Assembly: GCF_016908395.1 (NCBI RefSeq)
Contig: NZ_JAFBDU010000001.1
Span: 1,426,001-1,490,000, forward strand
DNA from: Metabacillus crassostreae
GTDB taxonomy: Bacteria > Bacillota > Bacilli > Bacillales > Bacillaceae
Length of the DNA stretch: 64,000 bases
Direction: 5' to 3'
The notes below the pieces were generated by a model. That model saw nothing but the letters and a program-made list of their open reading frames with translations, was not told the DNA's origin and did no database searches. Below, piece by piece: positions 45,637 to 55,282 of this stretch (positions are counted from its first letter, which is position 1; every line of letters begins with the position of its first letter). Both the position numbers and the translations under genes were made by a program.

Positions 45637-46413
45637 TCACATTATATGCATTCCACCATCAACTACTAATACATCACCTGTTATATAATCTGAAGCTGCT
45701 GTGGCTAAAAAAACAGCTGCTCCTTTTAAATCTTGATTAGAGCCGTAACGTTTAAGCGGTGTTCGATTCATAAAATAATCATTACCATTTTCAATGATGG
45801 CCTTTGACATTTTTGTAGGGAAAAAACCCGGTGCAATAGAATTCACATTAATATTATACCTTCCCCATTTTGCAGCTAAATCCTTTGTGAAAGTAATAAC
45901 AGCTCCTTTACTTGTGTTATATCCAATCGTGTCCATAAACATCGGGTCTGTTCCACCTAAACCAGCTATAGAAGAAATGTTAATAATTTTCCCGCTATTT
46001 TGTTTCATCATATGCTTACCAACTTCTTGACTCATTAAAAAAGTACCAGTTACATTCACATTCATTACCTTTTCCCATGCTGTAACCGGCATATCTACAG
46101 CAGGTGACCCCCAGGTTGCACCACTGTTATTAACTAAAATATCAATTCTCCCAAACTTATTTATTGTTTCTTCAACTACATTTTTTATGTCCTCTTGACT
46201 TGTTACATCACACTTTAAACCGATCGCTTCACCTGCACCACTTTCTGATAGGCGACTTGCTACTTCATCACATGCCTCTTTCTTTCTAGAACATAGCACG
46301 ATATTAGCCCCAGCTTCTGCGAAACCTTCTGCGATTTGTTCTCCTAAGCCTCTACCACCTCCCGTAATGATGGCTGTTTTCCCGGTTAAGTCAAATAAAT
46401 CTTTGATATGCAT
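45637..46413 (-). CDS. Short-chain dehydrogenase (classical, FabG-like)
   Basis: The 258-residue protein has TGGGRGLG near residue 18, NNSG, catalytic SIAGLGG serine region and YNTSKGA (YxxxK), and VVDGGMHIM at the C-terminus. Within this operon it may act as a 3-hydroxyacyl-CoA or alcohol dehydrogenase. Its start overlaps the end of the upstream gene by one base, indicating tight coupling. Confidence 0.82.
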   Translation of the reverse strand: MHIKDLFDLTGKTAIITGGGRGLGEQIAEGFAEAGANIVLCSRKKEACDEVASRLSESGAGEAIGLKCDVTSQEDIKNVVEETINKFGRIDILVNNSGATWGSPAVDMPVTAWEKVMNVNVTGTFLMSQEVGKHMMKQNSGKIINISSIAGLGGTDPMFMDTIGYNTSKGAVITFTKDLAAKWGRYNINVNSIAPGFFPTKMSKAIIENGNDYFMNRTPLKRYGSNQDLKGAAVFLATAASDYITGDVLVVDGGMHIM

Positions 46414-47645
46414 TATTTTCCCTCCTGCACAAATGTATTTAATTGTTTTTTTAACTCTAATTTAGCTACCTGTGCTCGGTGTACTTCATCAGGTCCATCT
46501 GCAATTCTTAGAGTTCTAGCATTTGCCCATTGTGCTGCTAGAGGGAAATCATCACTAACACCTGCACCACCAAAACCTTGTATTGCACGATCTAAAACTT
46601 TTAAAGCCATTGATGGAGCGACAACCTTTATCATCGCAATCTCAGACTTTGCTTTTTTGTTTCCTACCGTGTCCATCATGTATGCTGCTTTTAAAGTTAA
46701 CAATCTAGCCTGCTCAATTTCTATTCTTGAATCTGCAATCCACTCATTTATAACTCCCTGCTGAGAAAGTGTTCTACCAAAAGCTTCGCGTTCATGAACG
46801 CGCTTACATAAAAATTCAAGAGCACGTTCGGCAGCTCCAATTAACCGCATGCAATGATGTATTCTTCCTGGGCCTAATCTTCCTTGGGCAATTGCAAAAC
46901 CTTTTCCTTCTCCTAAAATCATATTTGAAACAGGAACACGTACAGAATCAAATGTGATTTCAGCATGACCATGTGGTGCATGGTCGTAGCCAAAAACCGG
47001 AAGCATTCTTTCAATCTTTACACCTGGTGTATCAAGTGGCACCAAAATCATTGATTGTTGTTCATGCTTTGGAGAATTGGGATTTGATTTTCCCATAACA
47101 ATCGCAATTTTACACCTAGGATCACCAGCACCAGATGACCACCACTTCGTTCCATTAATAATGTAATGGTTACCATCTTTCTTTATTGTAGCACTAATAT
47201 TTGTTGCATCTGCAGAGGCTACATCAGGCTCTGTCATTGAAAAACATGAGCGTATGTCACCATCTAATAAAGGTCTTAACCATTGTTGCTTTTGATCTTC
47301 TGTACCATATCTCTCAAGTACTTCCATGTTACCGGTATCAGGTGCATTACAATTAAATACCTCTGGAGCAATTAGAGAACGACCCATTATTTCACAAAGT
47401 GGCGCATATTCTATATTTGATAAGCCTGCACCATATTCACTGCTTGGCAAAAATAAATTCCATAAACCTTCAGCCTTTGCTTTTGATTTTAACTGTTCAA
47501 TAATTGGTGGGACATTGCTCCATCTAGATTTCTGTTGCTGTAGCTGCTGCTCATACAAATATTCATTTGGATAAATATATTCCTCCATAAATGAATGTAT
47601 TCTCTCTTGAAGATCAATTACCTTCTTTGAATAGGAAAAATTCAA
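46413..47645 (-). CDS. Acyl-CoA dehydrogenase (short form)
   Basis: The 410-residue flavoenzyme has [54 protein letters not shown] and [16 protein letters not shown], typical of the ACAD11-like group rather than the long FadE. Translation starts at TTG with GGGAGGAAGTGAGAG upstream. It leads an operon of dehydrogenase, SDR and CoA ligase. A TetR-type operator overlaps its leader. Confidence 0.88.
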   Translation of the reverse strand: MNFSYSKKVIDLQERIHSFMEEYIYPNEYLYEQQLQQQKSRWSNVPPIIEQLKSKAKAEGLWNLFLPSSEYGAGLSNIEYAPLCEIMGRSLIAPEVFNCNAPDTGNMEVLERYGTEDQKQQWLRPLLDGDIRSCFSMTEPDVASADATNISATIKKDGNHYIINGTKWWSSGAGDPRCKIAIVMGKSNPNSPKHEQQSMILVPLDTPGVKIERMLPVFGYDHAPHGHAEITFDSVRVPVSNMILGEGKGFAIAQGRLGPGRIHHCMRLIGAAERALEFLCKRVHEREAFGRTLSQQGVINEWIADSRIEIEQARLLTLKAAYMMDTVGNKKAKSEIAMIKVVAPSMALKVLDRAIQGFGGAGVSDDFPLAAQWANARTLRIADGPDEVHRAQVAKLELKKQLNTFVQEGK

Positions 47646-47670
47646 TTACTCTCACTTCCTCCCACAACTT

Positions 47671-47684
47671 ACTAACCGGTTGGT
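47671..47684. promoter_or_regulatory. TetR-type operator upstream of the acyl-CoA dehydrogenase operon
   Basis: ACTAACCGGTTGGT differs by one base from the perfect palindrome at 43197-43210, and the conserved flank CATAC is shared. It is about 25 bases before the start codon. Confidence 0.7.
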
Positions 47685-47756
47685 ATGTACCTATCATATT
47701 ATGAAATTAGCTTACTATTCAACTATTATTTTCATTTATTTAAAGACCAAAAGACA

Positions 47757-47782
47757 AAAAAAGAGGCAATAGCCTCTTTTTA
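47757..47782 (-). terminator. Terminator of the small protein gene
   Basis: AAAAAGAGGC and GCCTCTTTTT form a 10-bp stem with loop AATA, ending at the stop codon of the gene at 47780. Confidence 0.65.
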
Positions 47783-47956
47783 CCCTTTATACTTCCCATC
47801 ATTTTTCGGTGCTTTTTCTTTCTTTGCTTTATCTTTATGAATTTTATTTGTATCAGTACTTCCAACTTCATGACTAAATTCAGAATCAATTACACTTGAA
47901 TCAAAGCCTTTTTTGTTCTTTTGCTGTGGATCATTTTTCTTTGTTCGCTTTGCCAT
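47780..47956 (-). CDS. Small lysine-rich protein, 58 residues
   Basis: The peptide (MAKRTKKNDPQQKNKKGFDS start) is highly polar and basic and probably unstructured. AAAGGAG precedes the ATG at 47956. It looks like a minor spore-core type protein by composition only. It lies between pbpH and the fatty-acid island. Confidence 0.55.
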   Translation of the reverse strand: MAKRTKKNDPQQKNKKGFDSSVIDSEFSHEVGSTDTNKIHKDKAKKEKAPKNDGKYKG

Positions 47957-48082
47957 GTTAATCACTCCTTTAAAGAAATTTAATCAGCTGATATTCAGTT
48001 TGTGGAATGAGAGAAACCACCTGTTTATTATTTCAAAAGAGATTAAGTTTTATGTCCTAATGAATAAAAAAAGAAGAAGAGA

Positions 48083-50173
48083 TCACTCCTCTTCTTCCTG
48101 CTTCGTATATTCAATTTCAGTAGTTGTTACATATTTCTTCTGTAGTTTAATGTATGCTTCAACAATACGATTTGTAATATCTTTATTTATGGAGGTTTTG
48201 TCATTGCTTGCCCATGGGACAACAACACTGAAAGAAATCTCTGGATTGCCTGATGGATAATAACCAACAAAATTCAGGTTATTTGTTTCTCTTCCCCAAT
48301 ATTCACGTTTTGGACCGTAGTACAAGGTTTGAGAAGTTCCAGTTTTCCCTGCAACATCGTATATAATACTTTTTCCAGTTCCTGAAGGTGATACTACTTG
48401 TTTAAAGCCTTGTTGAACTCGTTCAATTTCTTCAGGAGTATTGTTAACTCTATTCAGGACATTTGGTGCTTTATCGACTACGATTGGACCTAATTCAGCT
48501 TCATCAACAGGTGCATGAATACTTGTAACAATTCGTGGCTGAACTCGAGAGCCACCATTCGCAATAACTGATACATATTGTGCTAATTGTAGAGGTGTGT
48601 AAGTATCAAACTGACCAATTGAGATATCTAATAATTTACCAGGGTTATCTGGTGTGCTCATCAACCCTGAAGATTCCTGTGGCAGATCAACACCTGTTGG
48701 TACTCCTAAACCAAATTGAGCAAAATAATTGCGTAATGTTTGAAAATCTTCTGTTGAAGCATTTAATGGACCATTTGGGACATAATCTACACCAGCTATA
48801 TGCAATGCAACAAAAAACATATATACATTTGATGAAAGTTTTAATGCACTTAAGTCATTCATCGGACCTAACGTTTTGTAAGAACTTTTTGGTGGTGTTC
48901 CTTTGAAGTTCAATGTACGATCTCTATAAGGCTTATTAATTGGTAAACCGTGCTGATACCCCGAAAGTACTGTTGCACCCTTCACAGTAGATCCTGCTTC
49001 ATATTGTGTAGCAAACGTTCCATAAGCAAAATCTAACATATCACCAGATCTATCTTTAGGATTTAATTGCTTACCAACCATTGATAATACATCACCTTGA
49101 TATGGGTCCATCATGACAACAAATGCACGATCCATTAAATGGTGACTGGCACTTGCTTTTCGTAATTCTTCTTCAACAATTTTTTCCACTTCAATCTGTA
49201 ATTCCATATCAAATGAAAGCTTTAAATCATAGCCTCTTTGACCTTCATCAACTACTTTTTGAGTAACTATATTTCCGCTTTTATCAGAAACATACTCAAC
49301 TTTCGCTTTACGTGGATTTAAATAATCTTCATATTCATATTCAAGATAGCTTTTACCTACTCGTTCATTTCGTGCATATCCTCTTGCTTTATAATAATCA
49401 GCACGTGATTCAAGTATACCTTGTTCAGGTGACGTTACTCCTCCAAAAATTGTTGAAAGGTATTCCCCATATGGGTTTTCACGATCCCAATCTGTAATAA
49501 CATCTACACCTGGAAGCTGTTCTAGGTTTTCCGCTACACTTGATACTTCCTTATCTGTTAAATTTAATGATTTCACAACCTGTGGCTCATATTGGTAGCC
49601 AGAAGAAAAGCGAGTGTACATATAAGCAAGCTCTTGTTCTTCTTGATTTGCTTTTATAGCCTCAATTTCTTTTTCAGAAACACGTTCTACTTGAAGCTTG
49701 TATGTTTCAGAGGGCTTTAGTTTTAATTCCTCTTCTGATAGTAAAGCTTTTGCTTCCTCAGGGTTAGCGGCTAACCAATAATCACGTATATCTCGATCCT
49801 TAAGTTCTTCTGCTAAATATTCTGGCTCATAGCTAATAAATTGTGAAAGCTTTTTTGCCGTATCAATTTTATCTTGTGTTTTCGTTGTTTTGTCTACAGT
49901 ATAAGTTATTGCTGGTACACTTTTATTATCAACAACAACTCGATCATAACGATCGTACATTTTCCCACGAGGTGCTGGTAAACGTGCATAATCTGATTCT
50001 GTTCTAGATACCTCTTTAGAGAATTCTTCTCCTTGTACAATTTGAACAACACCTAAACGAACAACAAGAGCAACAAATAAAATAAACACTAGAAAAAAGA
50101 AAACATTAATCCGGACATATCTAGATTTTCTTAATTTCCGCTGCTCTGATGCATTTGTATTTTGATCTGTCAA
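48083..50173 (-). CDS. pbpH: Class B penicillin-binding protein PbpH
   Basis: The 696-residue transpeptidase has an N-terminal TM anchor (about 22-45), a dimerisation domain (about 60-310), and a transpeptidase domain with the active-site motif STVK (Ser395), SSN (447-449) and KTG (GKTGTSQT). It cross-links peptidoglycan during elongation (B. subtilis PbpH overlaps with PbpA). It starts at TTG with AGAGGAGGATCAACG upstream. Gene order pbpH-kinA is as in B. subtilis apart from the fatty-acid insertion. Confidence 0.9.
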   Translation of the reverse strand: MTDQNTNASEQRKLRKSRYVRINVFFFLVFILFVALVVRLGVVQIVQGEEFSKEVSRTESDYARLPAPRGKMYDRYDRVVVDNKSVPAITYTVDKTTKTQDKIDTAKKLSQFISYEPEYLAEELKDRDIRDYWLAANPEEAKALLSEEELKLKPSETYKLQVERVSEKEIEAIKANQEEQELAYMYTRFSSGYQYEPQVVKSLNLTDKEVSSVAENLEQLPGVDVITDWDRENPYGEYLSTIFGGVTSPEQGILESRADYYKARGYARNERVGKSYLEYEYEDYLNPRKAKVEYVSDKSGNIVTQKVVDEGQRGYDLKLSFDMELQIEVEKIVEEELRKASASHHLMDRAFVVMMDPYQGDVLSMVGKQLNPKDRSGDMLDFAYGTFATQYEAGSTVKGATVLSGYQHGLPINKPYRDRTLNFKGTPPKSSYKTLGPMNDLSALKLSSNVYMFFVALHIAGVDYVPNGPLNASTEDFQTLRNYFAQFGLGVPTGVDLPQESSGLMSTPDNPGKLLDISIGQFDTYTPLQLAQYVSVIANGGSRVQPRIVTSIHAPVDEAELGPIVVDKAPNVLNRVNNTPEEIERVQQGFKQVVSPSGTGKSIIYDVAGKTGTSQTLYYGPKREYWGRETNNLNFVGYYPSGNPEISFSVVVPWASNDKTSINKDITNRIVEAYIKLQKKYVTTTEIEYTKQEEEE

Positions 50174-50553
50174 CGTTGATCCTCCTCTAAAATAATTATA
50201 ATTAATAACCTGCTTTGGTTCTTCTTACTTTTAAGTGTACGAAAACACTATTCTATATTAAGTTTAGTGGTATCCCTGTAACGCGTATATGATCGACCAC
50301 TGTTATCTTTGCTTCAATTGTGCTATGTGTAACAACATCCCATAAAAAGAACCTTTAATAGTGGTTATTATTTAGGTTTACTCTTTATTTTATCATAACC
50401 TTCGTGAAGATATCTTGTACATTATGAATTAAATGTGAAACAAACCATGTAAGCTGTTTTTTTACAATACAAAAAACAATGCAAGCAGATTACATTGTTT
50501 TTTGTCATAATATTAGACGTTTTCAACAGTAAAAAGTTTCAAATTTCACTATA
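50174..50553. other. Intergenic region upstream of pbpH
   Basis: 380 bases with the pbpH promoter presumably near 50200-50400 and the ykwB terminator at 50467-50503. No gene seen. Confidence 0.4.
50467..50503 (-). terminator. Terminator of ykwC-ykwB
   Basis: AAAAAACAATG and CATTGTTTTTTG pair around an 11-base loop, downstream of ykwB. Confidence 0.65.
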
Positions 50554-51015
50554 TTATCCTATTATTTTTTTTAGCATAACCATATCTAGACACGGAATAC
50601 CATTTTCAACAATCAAGTCAGTGTAATTTTCCAAAAAATAATTTCTTTTTACATAGTCAATCCGAAAGCCACATTTTTGATAGAGGGCTAATTGATTAAT
50701 ACTTGAATTACCTGTTCCAACAATAATAAACTTTTTACCCTTTTTTCTAGAGTAATCACAAGCAGAGTTAATAAGTTGTTTTGCCAAGCCCTTACCTCTG
50801 TACTTTTCTTGAATAGCTAAATTTACAATCTCGTTTTCATATTGACTTACTTCAGTTATGATCACTACACCTACGATATCTTCTTTATACACCATCACAA
50901 AGCAGCTACCTTTCAAAAGGTAATTATCTACTATTTCCTTTGAAGGATCTGCTTCTAACAATAGCTTGTATGGCACATCATCATTTTTTAATAAAGGCCT
51001 TATTATGATTTCCAT
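50554..51015 (-). CDS. ykwB: GNAT acetyltransferase YkwB
   Basis: The 153-residue protein is a single GNAT domain with the acetyl-CoA loop EKYRGKGLAKQLI near residue 73 and QKCGFR near 119. Substrate unknown. Its start overlaps the end of ykwC by 13 bases, as expected for translational coupling. Order ykwC-ykwB is as in B. subtilis. Confidence 0.83.
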   Translation of the reverse strand: MEIIIRPLLKNDDVPYKLLLEADPSKEIVDNYLLKGSCFVMVYKEDIVGVVIITEVSQYENEIVNLAIQEKYRGKGLAKQLINSACDYSRKKGKKFIIVGTGNSSINQLALYQKCGFRIDYVKRNYFLENYTDLIVENGIPCLDMVMLKKIIG

Positions 51016-51869
51016 AGCTTTAATAGAGCTTGTGTTCCTTTATTTTCATCTCCATTCTTTGCTAACTCATTGTATAGCTTGTGAGCTAGCTCTAAACCAG
51101 GTGCATCCATTTGCATATGGTTTGTCTCCTCTAACGCAATTCCCATATCCTTAATAAAATGCTTCACAAAGAAACCTGGCTCGAAATCTTCCTTAAGCAT
51201 TCTTGGTGCCAAATTGCTTAAAGACCAGCTTCCTGCCGCTCCAGTTGAAATACTTTTTAGGACAGTTTCAGGATCTAAGCCTGACTTTTCTGCATATACT
51301 ATAGCTTCACAAACACCGATCATCCCCGAAGCGATTGCAATTTGATTACACATCTTTGTATGTTGTCCTGAACCAGCTTCACCTTGGTATACGATGTTTT
51401 GCCCCATAACTTCAAATAATGGTAAACAATCTTCATAGGCAGCACGATCACCACCAACCATAATCGCAAGACGTGCTTCTTTTGCACCAATATCACCACC
51501 TGAAACAGGTGCATCCAATGCTTTAATATCTCTAATTTTTGCGTTTTCGTATATCGTTTTAGCCAATGAAGGCTGAGAGGTTGTCATATCAATAAGAATT
51601 GTTTTAGGTCTTGCAGATTGAACGAGACCATTATCACCTAAATAAATTTGTTCAACATCTTGTGGATAGCCAATGATCGTAATAATAACATCACTTTCTT
51701 CCGCTAGCTCTTTAACTGTATTCTTCCATACAGCTCCTCTCTTTAATAAGTCATCTGCTTTTTCTTTTGTTCTTGTAAAAACGTTTAGGTGATAACCAGC
51801 TTGTAAAATATGATTTGCCATACTTCTACCCATAACACCTAAGCCAATAAAACCAATTGTTTGTTTCAT
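51003..51869 (-). CDS. ykwC: 3-hydroxyacid dehydrogenase YkwC
   Basis: The 288-residue protein has the beta-hydroxyacid dehydrogenase motifs: GFIGLGVMGRSMANHI at the start, DAPVSGGDIGAKEARL, and GQHTKMCNQI with the catalytic lysine. It should oxidise a 3-hydroxy acid with NAD(P); the substrate is not known. The ATG at 51869 follows AGAAGGGATTG; the longer frame to 51908 has no ribosome site. Confidence 0.87.
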   Translation of the reverse strand: MKQTIGFIGLGVMGRSMANHILQAGYHLNVFTRTKEKADDLLKRGAVWKNTVKELAEESDVIITIIGYPQDVEQIYLGDNGLVQSARPKTILIDMTTSQPSLAKTIYENAKIRDIKALDAPVSGGDIGAKEARLAIMVGGDRAAYEDCLPLFEVMGQNIVYQGEAGSGQHTKMCNQIAIASGMIGVCEAIVYAEKSGLDPETVLKSISTGAAGSWSLSNLAPRMLKEDFEPGFFVKHFIKDMGIALEETNHMQMDAPGLELAHKLYNELAKNGDENKGTQALLKLWKS

Positions 51870-51936
51870 TATTATCAATCCCTTCTCTATCAAACTACCT
51901 AGAAACACTTATCTTGAATATGAACAAGAAAAGAAA

Positions 51937-52953
51937 CTAAGCAAAAAACTGTACAACAGTACCTTTACCATCTTGAACTTCAATTTCGGCTATTGCTCCG
52001 TTAATTAATGTAACTTGTGGTGGAACATGACCACAATCTATATCATAGATAATAGGCACGTTTAATTCTTGTGCCAATTCTTGATAAACATCAAGGACAT
52101 CATATTGATTTACTGGTTGGTTTGCAGCACTTCTACCAAACATGATGCCAGAGCAGTTTTTAAACCAACCGGCTAATTTTAATTGAACTAGTGATCTTCG
52201 TAAATCTGTTGTAGATAATTCACAGTTTTCAAAATACCAAATAATCATTTCATCAGGTTTCATATGGTTTTCATAAAACTTTTCTACATTTCCAAAAGGA
52301 GTCCCAACTAAATGGCGAATAATATCAATACAACCACCAAGTAATCGTCCTCTTACGGAAGCTTTCTTGTTATCAGATGTTTTCCAGGTAGTTTTCTCTG
52401 TTAAATGAAAAATTTGTGGAGTTGGGTTATTATGATCCCATTTCTCTTGAAATTTTTCTGAAGATAGTTGTAGGATTGATTCTCCTGGTTTAGTATGTAA
52501 GACATTTCCCCACATAGCTGTTGTTGGATCAGAATCTTCTCCTCGAATATCCACTAAATTTGTACCGTGTGCAGTGGCAATACCTGTCTTTAAAGTAATA
52601 GCTAGTAACAGTGCACTAGTATCAGAATAACCTAAAATCCACTTAGGCGTCATTTTCTCAAATTCTATATACTCAAGGATTTCAATAAGTAGTTCTCCTC
52701 CCCATGGTGGAAAAATAAGCTTAACATCTTCATCCTGAAGTAAATCATTTAATTCTTGCGCACGCACATTAGACCCTGCTGATTTTGCTTTATATTGAGT
52801 CCAAACAGTTTCTTTACAAATAACTTTATATTGTTTTTCTTCCAGTCTCATTAAAGCTTTTCGAAACATACTATGTAACTCTAATGGAACACCAGATGAA
52901 GGGGCTGTCACGCCAACTACATTTTGTTTTTCTAGTGAAGGGTATCTAATCAT
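51937..52953 (-). CDS. S66 peptidase (LD-carboxypeptidase/MccF-like)
   Basis: The 338-residue protein fits the S66 family: VTAPSSGV near the start, the nucleophile serine in LGYSDTSALLLA, TAHGTN, and GRLLGGCIDIIRHLVGTP. Members cleave LD-peptides of peptidoglycan or inactivate microcin C-type antibiotics. No export signal is seen, so it acts in the cytosol, in muropeptide recycling or self-protection. It lies 67 bases upstream of ykwC and is not in the B. subtilis order. Confidence 0.82.
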   Translation of the reverse strand: MIRYPSLEKQNVVGVTAPSSGVPLELHSMFRKALMRLEEKQYKVICKETVWTQYKAKSAGSNVRAQELNDLLQDEDVKLIFPPWGGELLIEILEYIEFEKMTPKWILGYSDTSALLLAITLKTGIATAHGTNLVDIRGEDSDPTTAMWGNVLHTKPGESILQLSSEKFQEKWDHNNPTPQIFHLTEKTTWKTSDNKKASVRGRLLGGCIDIIRHLVGTPFGNVEKFYENHMKPDEMIIWYFENCELSTTDLRRSLVQLKLAGWFKNCSGIMFGRSAANQPVNQYDVLDVYQELAQELNVPIIYDIDCGHVPPQVTLINGAIAEIEVQDGKGTVVQFFA

Positions 52954-53034
52954 CTCTTCTCCTACTCCTTACAAAATCTAACGTTAGGGATTTATTATTT
53001 CTTTCATTAACATTAAGGAAAATAAGATTCCTAT

Positions 53035-53823
53035 CTAGATTGATTTAACCATACCTCCATCTACTAAAAATGTTTGTCCAGTCATATAACTATTTATATC
53101 TGATAAAAGAAAACTAACGTAATTTGCAAATTCTTCTGGATTACCATACCGACCTAATGGAATGGTGTTTCTTACTTTATTTTGAATTTCCTCTATTGCC
53201 ATCCCCTGCTTTTTTGCAGCATTTTCATCTAAGAAGGCAACTCGATCGGTTGATATTCTTCCAGGTGCAACCGTATTGATTACTATTTGGTAGCTTGCAA
53301 GCTCCGATGCAAGTGTTTTGGTTAATCCAACTATGCCAGTTCTAAATGTATTTGATAAAATTAAACCGGGTATAGGCTCCTTAACAGAGGAAGAAGCAAT
53401 ATTGACTATTTTGCCACCACCATTTTCTTTCATATGTGGTAACACTTCTCTGATCATTCTTATATAGCTTAATAGATTTAATTCAAATGCATGCTGCCAA
53501 TCTTCATCAGTCATCTCTTCAAAAGTCCCAGCAGGAGGGCCACCAGCATTATTGACTAATAAGTCGATAGATCCCAACTCGTTTATTGTTGTAGCTACTA
53601 GCTCTTGTATTTCATTTTTATTTTTTATGTCACAAACTTTGCAGATGATTTTCCCATTATTCAACTCTAAAAGTTCTTTTTTCACATTTTCTAATTTACT
53701 TTGATCTCTGCTTGAGATCATCACATTTACACCTTGTTCGGCTAACTTCTTTGCAATAGCTTTACCTAAACCTTGACTTGAAGCAATAATGAGAGCATTT
53801 TTGCCTTTTAAACCTAATTCCAT
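53035..53823 (-). CDS. Atypical short-chain dehydrogenase family protein
   Basis: The 262-residue protein (ATG 53823, preceded by AAGGGGTGATTTG) has a Rossmann fold with an altered cofactor loop (ASSQGLG) and NNAGGPP. At the place of YxxxK it reads SNTFRTG, so both the catalytic tyrosine and lysine are absent. It ends with FLVDGGMVKSI. It may bind a nucleotide without classical SDR catalysis. Similar proteins are often annotated as 3-oxoacyl-ACP reductases, which I would not adopt. Confidence 0.72.
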   Translation of the reverse strand: MELGLKGKNALIIASSQGLGKAIAKKLAEQGVNVMISSRDQSKLENVKKELLELNNGKIICKVCDIKNKNEIQELVATTINELGSIDLLVNNAGGPPAGTFEEMTDEDWQHAFELNLLSYIRMIREVLPHMKENGGGKIVNIASSSVKEPIPGLILSNTFRTGIVGLTKTLASELASYQIVINTVAPGRISTDRVAFLDENAAKKQGMAIEEIQNKVRNTIPLGRYGNPEEFANYVSFLLSDINSYMTGQTFLVDGGMVKSI

Positions 53824-53881
53824 TTTCAAATCACCCCTTATGTAGCTTATACACATATTTTAACATGTTATTTCCAGAAAA

Positions 53882-53931
53882 AATCACAAAAACACTCACA
53901 TATAATGATATGAGAGCTTTGTGATTTTTTT
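53882..53931 (-). terminator. Hairpin after splB
   Basis: AAATCACAAA and TTTGTGATTT pair with an inner CTCAcATAT/ATATGAG stem; a T tract follows on the plus strand and an A/T-rich tract on the minus strand. It lies between splB and the SDR gene. Confidence 0.5.
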
Positions 53932-53956
53932 AAAAGAAAACACAATATAGAGTTTT

Positions 53957-54985
53957 TTATGTGAAATATTCTACTTTGGCACTAGGGAAATAATGATCAA
54001 CATAATCTTCAAGCGTTTCTCTTAATTCTTGCTCTTGATCTTTTTGATAAATATATTTTCCAATTCCATATCTTCCCCACTTGTAACGTCTTTCTTCTTC
54101 ATTTAGTTCAAGCTTCGTTTTCGGGTAATTCTTTTGGATTACTCTTTTTGCAGGCTTAGTAAATCGATGCTGAATCATTTCAAAGGTTATATCGTTTCTT
54201 AGATCAGAAGGAATTGAAGCATCTAGCTTTTCAAAAAGGTTTTTGTATCCTTCTTGCCAGTTGTCATGGATATAAATTGGAGCAACAATGAAACCTAAAG
54301 GATAGCCTGCTTTTGCTACTTTAACTGCTGCCTCAATTCTTTGATCAAGGGCAGATGTTCCTGGTTCAAAGTTTTTAATAACGAAATCTGCATTAATACT
54401 AAAACGAAAACGAGTTTTTCCATTATGCTTTGCATCTAATAGATGATCGACATGATGGAATTTCGTTACAAATCTTAATCTTCCCATATCGGTTTGCCCA
54501 AAAAATTCGATAGCTGATTTTAAAGAGTGTGTTAAATGATCAATCCCTACGATATCTGATGTACAAGATGCTTCAAATCTTGTAACTTGAGGTGAACGTT
54601 CTTCCATGTATGTTTGCGCCTGCTCCAATATTTCATCAACATTTACATATGTTCGTATATAAGGTTTACTACCCATTGTTGTTTGGAGGTAACAATAATG
54701 ACAATGCCCCATACAACCTGTTGCAAGTGGTATCGCATACTCTGCTGAAGGTTTAGATGTATCAAACTCTAATGTTTTTCTTACACCAACTACAAGTGTA
54801 GATTTTGCTGTACGATATTGCTGAAGATGGTTTTTACCTGGTATATTCCGCACTTGATTGTGTGAGGTTGTTTCTCTAATTTCCAAACCCATCTTTTCAA
54901 ATTTTTCTTTTAATTCGATACCTCGTGGGTATTCAAGTGCTCTAGGCTCAATATAAACTAATTGTGGTACAAATGGTTTAATCAT
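53957..54985 (-). CDS. splB: Spore photoproduct lyase
   Basis: The 342-residue radical SAM protein has the cluster motif CMGHCHYC (Cys91, Cys95, Cys98) and the conserved Cys141 in FEASCTSD, which donates hydrogen in the B. subtilis enzyme. It reverses the spore photoproduct (5-thyminyl-5,6-dihydrothymine) in germinating-spore DNA. Length and motif positions agree with B. subtilis SplB. splA lies upstream but is separated by a terminator and about 290 bases. Confidence 0.96.
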   Translation of the reverse strand: MIKPFVPQLVYIEPRALEYPRGIELKEKFEKMGLEIRETTSHNQVRNIPGKNHLQQYRTAKSTLVVGVRKTLEFDTSKPSAEYAIPLATGCMGHCHYCYLQTTMGSKPYIRTYVNVDEILEQAQTYMEERSPQVTRFEASCTSDIVGIDHLTHSLKSAIEFFGQTDMGRLRFVTKFHHVDHLLDAKHNGKTRFRFSINADFVIKNFEPGTSALDQRIEAAVKVAKAGYPLGFIVAPIYIHDNWQEGYKNLFEKLDASIPSDLRNDITFEMIQHRFTKPAKRVIQKNYPKTKLELNEEERRYKWGRYGIGKYIYQKDQEQELRETLEDYVDHYFPSAKVEYFT

Positions 54986-55254
54986 TTTTTACCTTCTTTC
55001 TATATATAATAAAGGATTTATACATGATTAACCTTTGCTAAAGTGATTATTGATAACCTGAAAAAATATTTCCTTTTATTTATCAAGGCTTATTTGTAAA
55101 CATAGTTGTTTTTAGAATGATGATGAAACAACTATGTTAAAGTCTAGTGGCATCTTTTCTTCTACAAATCGCACCTTTAATGCGATACCACACTGGTTGT
55201 AATAATGACGTATAAAAGCAACAATCTTTCAGAAAAGAGACTTGGTCAAAAATA
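54986..55254 (-). promoter_or_regulatory. splB leader region with hairpins
   Basis: On the minus strand the leader contains ATCGCA/TGCGAT and a perfect 13-bp stem AACATAGTTGTTT / AAACAACTATGTT (55137-55096) without a T tract. Upstream TGAAAG and CATTATTA, 18 bases apart (about 55232-55202), loosely fit a forespore sigma-G promoter. SplA is TRAP-like in fold, so an RNA-level role of this leader is possible but not shown. Confidence 0.35.
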
Positions 55255-55282
55255 AAAAAAGAAGCTAATTTGCTTCTTTTTA
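55255..55282 (-). terminator. Terminator between splA and splB
   Basis: AAAAAGAAGC and GCTTCTTTTT form a 10-bp stem; the minus strand continues with a T tract. It begins at the splA stop codon. Confidence 0.7.
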
